DNA of 64,000 nucleotides from an uncultured Collinsella sp. Lineage in GTDB: Bacteria > Actinomycetota > Coriobacteriia > Coriobacteriales > Coriobacteriaceae. Positions within the stretch are counted from its first letter, which is position 1. Every line of letters begins with the position of its first letter. The position numbers and the translations under genes are program-made. The notes beneath the pieces are model-generated. The model ran no database searches. It was not told the origin of the DNA and saw only the letters and a list, made by a program, of their open reading frames with translations. The DNA lies in assembly GCA_947642445.1 (NCBI GenBank), contig CANRSF010000001.1, positions 62,001-126,000 of the forward strand. Direction: 5' to 3'. Below are positions 26,431-34,754 of the stretch, one piece after another.

Positions 26431-27012
26431 ATGTCGATGAAGTCGTTGTTGCTGCATGCGTGCTGTGCACCATGCTCGCTTGAGCCGGTTCGCCTGCTGC
26501 GCGAGGAGGGGTTTGAGCCCACGATTTGCTGGACCAATCCCAATATTCAACCGCGCGATGAATGGCGGCGGCGTCTGGACGAGCTGCGCCGGTGGTGTGC
26601 CGATGGCGACATCGAGCTCATCGAGGCGGGGGAGGACCGCGAGCGCTGGGAGGCCGGCGTGGCCCCGCTGGGTGCCGATCGGCCCCGTCGCTGTCGCTCG
26701 TGCTATGCCTTGCGCTTGGCCGAGGCATGCCGCGTTGCCCAGGAGCGCGGGTTTGAATATGTGGGTACGACGCTCGCCGTCTCGCCGTACCAGCTGTTCG
26801 ACACCTGCAATGACGTACTCGAGCGCCTGGCGGCGGCACGTGGGCTTACCCCGGTGATCCGCGATTTTCGCCCGTATTATCCCGAGGCTACGCGCCGTTC
26901 GCGCGAACTGGGCATGTATCGACAGAACTACTGCGGCTGCCGCTTTTCTGCCGTCGAGGCGGCCATGGACCGCGCTCGCATTCGCGACGAGCGCAAGGCT
27001 GCCAAAAAGTAG
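26431..27012 (+). CDS. queH: Epoxyqueuosine reductase QueH
   Basis: A 193-residue QueH (former DUF208) protein that reduces epoxyqueuosine in tRNA to queuosine, the last step of the pathway. The iron-sulfur and active-site cysteines are seen in HACCAPCS (residues 9-16), RRCRSCYALR near 88-97 and QNYCGCRF near 170-177; TTLAVSPYQ near 112 is also typical. QueH replaces the B12-dependent QueG in many anaerobes. queA follows 64 bp downstream on the same strand. The start at 26431 lies inside a GGGACGGGG repeat; ATG at 26437 is an alternative. Confidence 0.92.
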   Translation: MSMKSLLLHACCAPCSLEPVRLLREEGFEPTICWTNPNIQPRDEWRRRLDELRRWCADGDIELIEAGEDRERWEAGVAPLGADRPRRCRSCYALRLAEACRVAQERGFEYVGTTLAVSPYQLFDTCNDVLERLAAARGLTPVIRDFRPYYPEATRRSRELGMYRQNYCGCRFSAVEAAMDRARIRDERKAAKK

Positions 27013-27076
27013 TTCATTTGGGACGTCAGCCTGCTAGGATGTAGGGCGGACTTTAGCTATATAAGGAGAATCCGAC

Positions 27077-28294
27077 GTGTCTATGCGTACCGATGATTTT
27101 GACTACAACCTTCCCGAGGAACTGATCGCCCAGGCTCCCGCCGAGCCGCGCGACTCCTGCCGCCTGCTGGTGGTGGATCGCAAGGGCTCCCAGGCGGGAA
27201 CGCCGCTGGAGCATGGCGGCACCGTTGAGCACCGCATCTTCCGCGACATCATCGACTATATCGAGCCGGGCGACGTGCTCGTCATCAACAAGACGCGTGT
27301 GATGCCGGCCCGCCTGATCGGTCGCAAAGCCGGCTCGGGTGGCGTGGTCGAGACGCTGCTGCTCAAGCGCCGCGAGGATGTTGACCCGCTGGGCCATGTT
27401 TGGGAGTGCTTGGTCAAGCCGGGCAAGCGCCTGAAGCCCGGTGCCCAGATTGAGTATCGCGCCGGTGGCGCCCATGCGCCCGAGGGGGCTCCCGTGGTGC
27501 TGACGGCCGAGGTCATCGACTTTGTCACCGATAGCCGTGGTGGCCGTCTGGTGCGCTTTGAGCCGGTCGGTTGCAATGCCGCCGGCGACCCGCGCACGCT
27601 CGACGAGGCCATCCATGCGGCCGGCCACGTGCCGCTGCCGCCCTACATTACCGATTACGAGGGCGACCCCGAGAAGTACCAGACCGTCTACGCCATGAAG
27701 GAGGAGCACTCGGCTGCCGCTCCTACGGCGGGTCTGCACTTTACTCCCGAGCTCATGGCCGCTATCGAGGCCAAGGGCGCGAAGTTTGCCGCCGTCGAGC
27801 TCGAGGTGGGCATCGATACCTTCCGCTTGGTGGAGGAGGACGACCCTACGCAGCACGTCATGCACACCGAGCGCTACCACGTGTCGCAGGAGGTTGTCGA
27901 CGCCGTGCATAAGGCGAAGGCCGAGGGTCATCGTGTGATCGCCGTCGGCACCACCGCGGTGCGCTCGCTCGAGAGTGCGTTTGACGCGGACGCGCCGGTG
28001 TCCGATCCGGCTGTGACGGCGCGCTATTTTGAAGGCCGCGAGGACGGTGCCGACACGCTCGGCCGCGGCGACATCGTGGCGCGCGAGAACGCCACGACGC
28101 AGCTTTACCTCATGCCCGGCTCGACCTATCACGTGGTCGACGCGCTGATCACGAACTTCCACGTGCCGCGCTCCACGCTCATGATGCTCGTAAGCGCGCT
28201 TGCCACCCGCGACCAGATCATGGATGCCTACGCCGCTGCTATCGAAGAGCGCTACCGCTTCTTCAGCTTTGGCGACGCGATGCTCATTTTGTAG
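27077..28294 (+). CDS. queA: S-adenosylmethionine:tRNA ribosyltransferase-isomerase
   Basis: A 405-residue QueA. It transfers and isomerises the ribose of SAM onto preQ1-modified tRNA to make epoxyqueuosine. Family blocks: DFDYNLPEELIAQAPAEPRD at the N-terminus, VLVINKTRVMPARL near 75, PTAGLHFTPEL near 217 and LMPGSTYHVVDALITNFHVP near 345, plus SLFFSFGDAMLI-like end (RFFSFGDAMLIL). I use the GTG at 27077, 9 nt after GGAG; the ATG at 27083 is too far. It works between Tgt (31922) and QueH (26431), so all three late steps are encoded within 6.6 kb. Confidence 0.95.
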   Translation: MSMRTDDFDYNLPEELIAQAPAEPRDSCRLLVVDRKGSQAGTPLEHGGTVEHRIFRDIIDYIEPGDVLVINKTRVMPARLIGRKAGSGGVVETLLLKRREDVDPLGHVWECLVKPGKRLKPGAQIEYRAGGAHAPEGAPVVLTAEVIDFVTDSRGGRLVRFEPVGCNAAGDPRTLDEAIHAAGHVPLPPYITDYEGDPEKYQTVYAMKEEHSAAAPTAGLHFTPELMAAIEAKGAKFAAVELEVGIDTFRLVEEDDPTQHVMHTERYHVSQEVVDAVHKAKAEGHRVIAVGTTAVRSLESAFDADAPVSDPAVTARYFEGREDGADTLGRGDIVARENATTQLYLMPGSTYHVVDALITNFHVPRSTLMMLVSALATRDQIMDAYAAAIEERYRFFSFGDAMLIL

Positions 28295-28457
28295 GTTACG
28301 GCGTTTTACAAACGCCGTAACCGGCCGACGCTGCAAACCCCCCTAAGCGGCAATCTGATGTTCAATCGTCGGGCATGACCAGAAGGTCAATGCCCCCCTC
28401 TTTCACGTCACCTTGCTCGCTTAGGGGCGTTTTCGCTGACTTTGCCAAAGCATCGGC
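28294..28457 (+). ncRNA. Candidate structured RNA element, copy A (3' of queA)
   Basis: A nested fold begins at the queA stop. Hairpin GGTTACGGCGTTT / AAACGCCGTAACC (28294-28322), then an outer pair GCCGA / TCGGC, then CCCCTAAGCG / CGCTTAGGGG (28340-28349 and 28418-28427), then CAA-TC-TGATGT / ACGTCA-CC-TTG, then GGGCATGACC-AGAA-GGTCAATGCCC (28371-28395). Copy B at 31487-31651 keeps the loops and the GACC-AGAA-GGTC tip but changes both sides of each stem, i.e. covariation. The tip hairpin could also act as a terminator (CCCTCTTTC follows). Confidence 0.55.
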
Positions 28458-28461
28458 AGGT

Positions 28462-28623
28462 ACTCATTGGGGACGTACTTAAATGAGTGCCTGCAGAATG
28501 AGAGTGGATAATCTCCCGTTTTTGGCCTGCTTGGGGGCTCAAAGTGGGAGATTATCCACTCTCGTCATTGGGCTAGTCGTTGGGGACGTTCTTGTTTGAC
28601 TAGTCGTTTAAGAACGTCCCCAA
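28462..28623. repeat. Cluster of palindromes, composite copy A
   Basis: Three hairpins in a row: ACTCAT...ATGAGT around GGGGACGTACTTAA (28462-28488); 18-bp perfect arms 28500-28517 and 28546-28563 (GAGAGTGGATAATCTCCC and complement); 14-bp perfect arms TTGGGGACGTTCTT / AAGAACGTCCCCAA (28580-28593 and 28610-28623). The first two recur at 31673-31773, again just after a copy of the structured RNA candidate. Confidence 0.65.
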
Positions 28624-28626
28624 TGA

Positions 28627-30390
28627 CTACTTGCTTGCGAACAGCCAGACTAGGATGATCGCCAGGATTGCGGCGACGATGCAGACGATGGCGCCGGTGA
28701 ATTTGATGCGTGAGTCGCGGGTACGTTCGCGCACCGCGTCCTCGGTGGCCTCGAGCTGGGCGACTTCTCGCTCGGTCTCGGCGTGTTCGGCTTTGTCTCG
28801 GGCCAAGGATCCTGCAAGCGACTCAGTGATCTCTGGGTGGTCGTGCACTTCGGTCGCCTGTCCGATGATCGACTGCGCATGTGCGGCATCTGCTTGGGCG
28901 TTGGCGATGCTCTGCTCCTGGTCGCGGCGTGCCTTGTCCTCGGCAGTGATCTTCTCGCGCAGTTCGCGCTGACGAGTCGCGGCGGCTGTCTTCGCCGTCT
29001 GCAGCTCGTCGCGCGCGGCATCGGCTTCGGTCGTCACGGCTTGGTGCGCGCGTTTTGCGTCGGCGATAGGGGCTTGAGCCTGCTCGACGGCCTGCTCGGC
29101 TGCGGCAAGCGAGTGCTCAAGGTCGGCGGTGATGCGCGGGACATCTTCTTCGGCTTTACGCAGGGCATCTGCCGTGTCGGAAATCTGCATCGAGAGCTCG
29201 CTGGTGCGCACCGTATAGTTGGCGGGATTTGCCGAGGGATTGCGTTGCAGCTCGGCATACTCATGACGCAGCGTCTCGAGCTGGGCGCGCGTGGCGTCGA
29301 CGGTTTGTTGTGCGGCGGCAATGCCGGCGTCTCGCTCTGCCTTCACCTTGTCGCGGATGCGCTTGGAATCCTCAAGACGTCGAACGAGGCGGTTGCCGGT
29401 CTCGCGTGAGCTCGCCTCGCGGGCCTCCACGGCGTCGAGCGCGGCCTTCAGACGGAGCTCAGTCGCGTCATCCTCTGTCTTCATTTGTTCGAGCTGACCC
29501 TTGAGCTCTGTCGCTTTGGAGGCGTGGGCATCACGATCAATCTCGGCGGCCGCTGCAGTCTTTTGGGCCGTGGCAATCGCCTGGCGCTGGTCGGCGACGA
29601 TCTGGTCGTAGCGGCCTGCGATATCCTGGCGCGTCTCGAGTTCCTCGGCCTGATCGGCAATGCGCTGCTCAAGTTCGGCCAAGTGGGCACGGGCATCGGC
29701 AAGTGCCTTTTTCGCGGCGTTCATCTCGCGCATGGCCGAGGCGCCCTGGGCGATAAAGGTGCCCACGGCGTTCGCGGTGTTCGAGACAGCGGTCCCCAGA
29801 TCGCGGTTCGCGGCAGGGGAGTGCGGGGCGGTCGGGCGAGCGGTGTCGGCAGCGTCCGCATCGGTAGCCTGCGGCGCGGCGATATTGCCGGTGCCGCCCT
29901 CGACCACAGAAAAGCCTGCTGCGTGCGGGTCGACCGCATCAGCGCCAATCGTGGGATGCTCGAGCTGCAGAAACGAGGGCATGGCGCTGCCCTGGTCGGC
30001 AACCGGAGTCTCGCCGGGTACGAAGGTCGAGGCTGCCTCGGCGGCCTCCTCTTCCTCGGCGTCAACGTCAGCGTCGGCCACGGCGTCTTTCATCGCTTTG
30101 ACGGCATCCATCATGGAGTCCATGACGGCGTCGAGCTCTTCTTCCGAAGAAACCTCGATAGGGCCCGCAGCTTGCGAAGCGGCATCCTGTACGGGGCCGT
30201 CGTCCTGAGCGGGCGCATCGTCGTTTTGCTCGCCGGCATCTTCGGCGCCGGGGGTTTCCGCCGTAGCGCTTTCGTCCAAGATGGGGTCGTCGAGGTCAAT
30301 ATCATCGCAGGTCACAGCGTCGGCATCTGCAGTGACGTCTGCGGAATCATCAATATGCTGTTGAGTCTGGGGGTCCAGCTCGTCTGTCAT
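28627..30390 (-). CDS. Coiled-coil protein with C-terminal membrane anchor
   Basis: A 587-residue protein. The first 230 residues are acidic and low complexity (long Asp/Glu/Ala stretches). From about 230 to 550 the sequence is a long alanine- and glutamate-rich coiled coil (for example LADARAHLAELEQRIADQAE). One membrane helix closes it (FTGAIVCIVAAILAIILVWL). Without a signal peptide, the coil is probably cytoplasmic and tail-anchored. Function unknown; scaffold or envelope-linked roles are possible. I start at ATG 30390, 9 nt after GAGGAG; ATG 30396 is only 3 nt from it. The 294-bp gap to the divergent SDR gene shows nothing but promoter space. Confidence 0.7.
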   Translation of the reverse strand: MTDELDPQTQQHIDDSADVTADADAVTCDDIDLDDPILDESATAETPGAEDAGEQNDDAPAQDDGPVQDAASQAAGPIEVSSEEELDAVMDSMMDAVKAMKDAVADADVDAEEEEAAEAASTFVPGETPVADQGSAMPSFLQLEHPTIGADAVDPHAAGFSVVEGGTGNIAAPQATDADAADTARPTAPHSPAANRDLGTAVSNTANAVGTFIAQGASAMREMNAAKKALADARAHLAELEQRIADQAEELETRQDIAGRYDQIVADQRQAIATAQKTAAAAEIDRDAHASKATELKGQLEQMKTEDDATELRLKAALDAVEAREASSRETGNRLVRRLEDSKRIRDKVKAERDAGIAAAQQTVDATRAQLETLRHEYAELQRNPSANPANYTVRTSELSMQISDTADALRKAEEDVPRITADLEHSLAAAEQAVEQAQAPIADAKRAHQAVTTEADAARDELQTAKTAAATRQRELREKITAEDKARRDQEQSIANAQADAAHAQSIIGQATEVHDHPEITESLAGSLARDKAEHAETEREVAQLEATEDAVRERTRDSRIKFTGAIVCIVAAILAIILVWLFASK

Positions 30391-30684
30391 AGGCATGTGC
30401 TCCTCATCGTTGTTTGTCACCCTATGATAAAGTCTCGCGCCGACATCCCGCGCACTGCAGCAAAGTTTCAAAACGTGTTCGATGGCTCGCGTCGATAGCA
30501 AAAACTCGGCCACTTTATCCAGTTTGTACTTGACATTCCCTTCGCCGAAAGACGTTGCGCCGTTCGCCTGCCATGGGCTTTATTTTTCACTTGAACCCGC
30601 TAAAGTTGCATTTCAGCTTTTGGCGCGTGAAGTTGGATGCGCGCAGTCGACGGGCAGGCCCGTCGCGATTTGAAAGGACTTTAT

Positions 30685-31485
30685 ATGGGACTTTTCACTG
30701 GTAAGACCGTGATCGTTACCGGCGGCGGCAAGGCCACGCTTAAGGACGGCTCCGCTGGCTCCATCGGCTACGGCATCGATATCGCATTTGCCAAGGAGGG
30801 CGCGAACCTTGTCATCACTGGCCGCAACGTCGCCAAGCTCGAGGCCGCCAAGGAGTCTCTCGAGGCCGAGTACGGTGTCAAGGTTCTGCCTGTTCAGGCC
30901 GATGTCTCGGCTGGTCAGGACAACGAGGCCGTCGTCCAGAACGTCATCGACAAGGCTATTGAGGAGTTCGGCCGCATCGACGCCGTCGTCAACAATGCTC
31001 AGGCCAGCGCCTCGGGCGTGACCATTGCCGATCACACCATGGACCAGTTCAACCTCGCCATTTACTCCGGTCTGTATGCCACCTACCTGTACATGCAGAA
31101 GGCCTACCCGCACCTGAAGGAGACCAAGGGCTCCGTGGTCAACTTTGCTTCGGGCGCCGGCCTGTTTGGCAACTATGGCCAGTGCAGCTACGCCGCTGCC
31201 AAGGAGGGCATCCGCGGTCTGACCCGCGTCGCTGCCAACGAGTGGGGCAAGGACGGCATCAACGTCAATATCGTTTGCCCGCTTGCTTGGACCGCCGCGC
31301 TCGAGAACTTCCAGGATGCCTATCCCGAGGCGTTCAAGGCCAACGTCCACATGCCGCCGGCGGGTCACTACGGCGACGTCGAGAAGGAAATCGGCCGCGT
31401 TGTCGTTCAGCTCTGCGGTCCCGACTTTAAGTATATGAACGGCGAGACCGTCACCCTCGAGGGTGGCATGGGCCAGCGTCCTTAG
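30685..31485 (+). CDS. Short-chain dehydrogenase/reductase (SDR)
   Basis: A 266-residue classical-size SDR. The NAD(P) loop is TVIVTGGG followed by an unusually long insert before GSAGSIGYGIDIAFAKEG (residues about 8-37), then VVNNAQASASG near 105 and the catalytic SYAAAKEG (Tyr-x3-Lys) near 178-185, with NFASGAGLFG before it. The substrate cannot be named. A steroid or bile-acid role is possible in gut coriobacteria but nothing here shows it. The ATG at 30685 has AAAGGA upstream; the longer frame lacks a ribosome site. A candidate structured RNA follows directly at its 3' end. Confidence 0.88.
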   Translation: MGLFTGKTVIVTGGGKATLKDGSAGSIGYGIDIAFAKEGANLVITGRNVAKLEAAKESLEAEYGVKVLPVQADVSAGQDNEAVVQNVIDKAIEEFGRIDAVVNNAQASASGVTIADHTMDQFNLAIYSGLYATYLYMQKAYPHLKETKGSVVNFASGAGLFGNYGQCSYAAAKEGIRGLTRVAANEWGKDGINVNIVCPLAWTAALENFQDAYPEAFKANVHMPPAGHYGDVEKEIGRVVVQLCGPDFKYMNGETVTLEGGMGQRP

Positions 31486-31486
31486 G

Positions 31487-31651
31487 GGTTCCGCCGTTCT
31501 ACCGAACGGCGGACCGGCCGACGCTGTGCGGGCCGCATTTGGACAATCTGCCGTTCAATTTCAAGGGCGCGACCAGAAGGTCAGCGCCCTTTCATTTCAC
31601 GGCACCTTGTCTCAAATGCGACCCGCTCGCTGACGTTGCCAAAATATCGGC
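31487..31651 (+). ncRNA. Candidate structured RNA element, copy B (3' of the SDR gene)
   Basis: Starts 2 nt after the SDR stop. Hairpin GGTTCCGCCGTTC / GAACGGCGGACC, outer pair GCCGA / TCGGC, then GGGCCGCATTTG / CAAATGCGACCC with one mismatch, then CAA-TC-TGCCGT / ACGGCA-CC-TTG, then GGGCGCGACC-AGAA-GGTCAGCGCCC. Against copy A the internal-loop bases (TC, CC), the tip GACC-AGAA-GGTC and the single bulged A are fixed, while paired bases change together. CTTTCATTT follows the tip, so part may terminate transcription. Confidence 0.55.
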
Positions 31652-31672
31652 GTTGCCGTGGCTGGTAAATAG

Positions 31673-31773
31673 CTCCACTCATCGGGGACGTACTTAAATG
31701 AGTGCCCGCAGAATGAAAGTGGATAATCTCCCGTTTTTGGGCTGTGCTTTGGGCAAAAGTGGGAGATTATCCA
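31673..31773. repeat. Cluster of palindromes, composite copy B
   Basis: ACTCATCGGGGACGTACTTA...ATGAGT and then 14-bp perfect arms GTGGATAATCTCCC (31718-31731) and GGGAGATTATCCAC (31760-31773). Nearly 60 bases are almost identical to 28471-28530, although the loop after them differs. Confidence 0.65.
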
Positions 31774-31878
31774 CGCTCATCCGGTAAGCGTCCAAAAATC
31801 CACGCTCATTTGCCGTGTCCCTGCCGTATCCTCCTCGCACCAGTTTCTGTCGAGTCGGTGCTTCTTGCGGGTTGCCCG

Positions 31879-31884
31879 TATAAT
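31879..31884 (+). promoter_or_regulatory. Probable -10 box of tgt
   Basis: A perfect TATAAT 37 nt before the tgt start codon. I see no good -35 at the usual distance, so the call rests on the -10 alone. Confidence 0.4.
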
Positions 31885-31921
31885 GGTTTGCGTATGAACC
31901 GCAACCAAGGAGTTCCAGTTT

Positions 31922-33061
<1,140 letters not shown>

Positions 33062-33197
33062 GAGCCGCGACCGCTGACCGATGCCTTGCAAGCGCATGAT
33101 GCATCGTGGGTACCATACCGAATAGTTGATGTTCGGGCGGGTGTTTGACGCATGGCGTCGACCCCGCTCGCTTTTCTTTTTCTCGATAGGAGTACCC

Positions 33198-33956
33198 TTG
33201 ATTAAGAATGAGAACGTCGAGGGCGAGCCGGCCTACGACGAGACGTACCGACGCGGCCCCGTGGTCATGCGCGGCCCCATGATTCCTAAGGACAACACCT
33301 ACGCCAACCTGCTGGCGCCCGAGGACTCGACCGACTGGTTGCATGCCGACCCCTGGCGCGTGCTGCGCATTCAGGCCGAGTTTGTCGATGGCTTTGGCGC
33401 GCTTGCCGAGCTTGGTCCTGCGGTGACCATCTTCGGCAGTGCCCGCACGCCCAAGACCGATCCGCTCTACAAGGCGGCGCGTACGGTCGGTCGTAAAATC
33501 GCCCAGCGCGGCGTGGCGGTTATCACCGGCGGTGGTCCCGGCGTCATGGAGGCGGCCAACAGGGGAGCGGCGAGCGCGAACGGCAAGTCGGTCGGCTTGG
33601 GTATCGAGCTTCCGCACGAGCACGGGCTCAACAAATACGTGAACCTCGGTATGGACTTCCGTTACTTCTTTGTGCGCAAGACCATGTTCGTCAAATACAG
33701 CTCGGGCGCCATCGTGTTTCCCGGTGGTTTTGGTACGCTCGACGAGATGTTCGAGGTGCTCACGCTGGTGCAGACGCACAAGGTTAAGCGCATGCCGCTC
33801 GTTTTGGTGGGCACCGAGTACTGGCGGGGCCTGTTCGACTGGCTTAATGGCCCGGTGATGGACACCGGTATGATCAGCCCGCTCGATCCGGAGCTGGTGC
33901 ACATTACCGACGACCTCAACGAGGCCGTCGATATCGCCCTGAGCGGGCTGATGTAG
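33198..33956 (+). CDS. LOG family phosphoribohydrolase
   Basis: A 252-residue Rossmann-fold protein of the LOG/YvdD type (nucleoside 5'-monophosphate phosphoribohydrolase). The two diagnostic blocks are GGGPGVMEAANRGA near residue 113 and PGGFGTLDEMFE near 177. Family enzymes release the base from N6-modified or plain AMP. I use a TTG at 33198 because AGGAG ends 5 nt before it and the upstream part of the frame has no coding look. It lies 136 bp after tgt and could be co-transcribed, though a functional link is not evident. Confidence 0.88.
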   Translation: MIKNENVEGEPAYDETYRRGPVVMRGPMIPKDNTYANLLAPEDSTDWLHADPWRVLRIQAEFVDGFGALAELGPAVTIFGSARTPKTDPLYKAARTVGRKIAQRGVAVITGGGPGVMEAANRGAASANGKSVGLGIELPHEHGLNKYVNLGMDFRYFFVRKTMFVKYSSGAIVFPGGFGTLDEMFEVLTLVQTHKVKRMPLVLVGTEYWRGLFDWLNGPVMDTGMISPLDPELVHITDDLNEAVDIALSGLM

Positions 33957-33994
33957 GGCGAGCGTGCCTGTCGTTGTAGTGATGAGAAGGCAGG

Positions 33995-34038
33995 CTGATG
34001 CTATTTAACATCAGTCTGACTTCTAAATTGGGTATACT
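33995..34038 (+). promoter_or_regulatory. Promoter-operator of the relB-yafQ pair
   Basis: An inverted repeat CTGATG-8 nt-CATCAG (33995-34014) lies just before a -10 box TATACT (34033-34038); another CTGATG half-site follows at 34038. The layout suits autorepression by the antitoxin-toxin complex. Confidence 0.45.
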
Positions 34039-34069
34039 GATGCAAAAGACGAGAGCGAGGAGGTCGCGT

Positions 34070-34369
34070 ATGTCTACTGCAACGGTTAAGCCTACGACGG
34101 TTCGCATCGAAGAGGGGCTCAAGGAACAGGCGACTGAGTTCTTGGATACGGTTGGTCTGAGTCTCAATTCGTATCTGAACCTTGCTGTTCGGCAGCTGGT
34201 AAATCAGCGAAAGATTCCGTTTGAGATTGTGGGTCGGCCCGAAGTTCCCAACGAGGCGACGAGGCGCGCCATGGTGATTGCCGAGGCTCATGAGTTGGGG
34301 ATTCTGCCAGACGACAGCCCGTCATTCAATAACGCTGATGAGCTTATATCATTCCTCGATGAGGACTAG
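34070..34369 (+). CDS. relB: Antitoxin, RelB/DinJ family
   Basis: A 99-residue antitoxin with an N-terminal ribbon-helix-helix (TTVRIEEGLKEQATEFLDTV, then LSLNSYLNLAVRQLV) that should dimerise on DNA, and a C-terminal tail that wraps the toxin. The ATG at 34070 has GAGGAGG 6 nt upstream; the frame upstream of it crosses the promoter. The toxin gene starts 2 nt after the stop. The pair sits next to a TOTE-type defence gene. Confidence 0.9.
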   Translation: MSTATVKPTTVRIEEGLKEQATEFLDTVGLSLNSYLNLAVRQLVNQRKIPFEIVGRPEVPNEATRRAMVIAEAHELGILPDDSPSFNNADELISFLDED

Positions 34370-34371
34370 CG

Positions 34372-34680
34372 ATGTTTGAGATTAAAGTCGAGGCTCAGTT
34401 TAAGGCGGATTACAAACGGACGATGCGCATCCATCCGCAGCTAAAAACCGAGTTTAAGGCAGCAGTCGCAGAGCTTGCAGCTCGCGGCTCGCTTCCCGCG
34501 GAATATGGCGCCCATGAGCTTTCAAACCCGGGCGGCAATTACAACGGCCACATCGATTTCCATCTATCCGATGGCTTGGTCGATGTGGTCGTTCTGTACT
34601 TGCCGCATAAGACTAATCCTGTGATCCGACTGGTGAGAATGGGCTCGCATGAGGAGTTATTTCAGGGCCCGCAGGGCTGA
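34372..34680 (+). CDS. YafQ/RelE family mRNA interferase toxin
   Basis: A 102-residue toxin of the YafQ branch of RelE-type ribosome-dependent RNases. The basic helix YKRTMRIHPQLK and the C-terminal block RLVRMGSHEELF (His about residue 94) match the YafQ active-site end. A central HELSNPGGNYNGHIDFHL segment is also typical. It is neutralised by the upstream RelB/DinJ product. The full catalytic set seems intact. Confidence 0.9.
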   Translation: MFEIKVEAQFKADYKRTMRIHPQLKTEFKAAVAELAARGSLPAEYGAHELSNPGGNYNGHIDFHLSDGLVDVVVLYLPHKTNPVIRLVRMGSHEELFQGPQG

Positions 34681-34714
34681 TTGCTCGCTTATGTTTCGCG
34701 GGGAAATAGGGATT

Positions 34715-34754
34715 GATTCGCGGCCGATTGGCTAAAACAGCCCCTATTCCACCG
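34715..34754. repeat. 40-bp direct repeat, left copy
   Basis: Begins GATTCGCGGCCGATTGGCTA. It matches 38255-38294 at 34 of 40 positions in the same orientation. This copy overlaps the last codons and stop of the primase-helicase gene. Confidence 0.6.

Noticed and set aside
30685..31485. A 7-beta-hydroxysteroid dehydrogenase
   Set aside because: The N-terminal loop and catalytic region do not resemble the Collinsella enzyme as I recall it; the substrate is left open.
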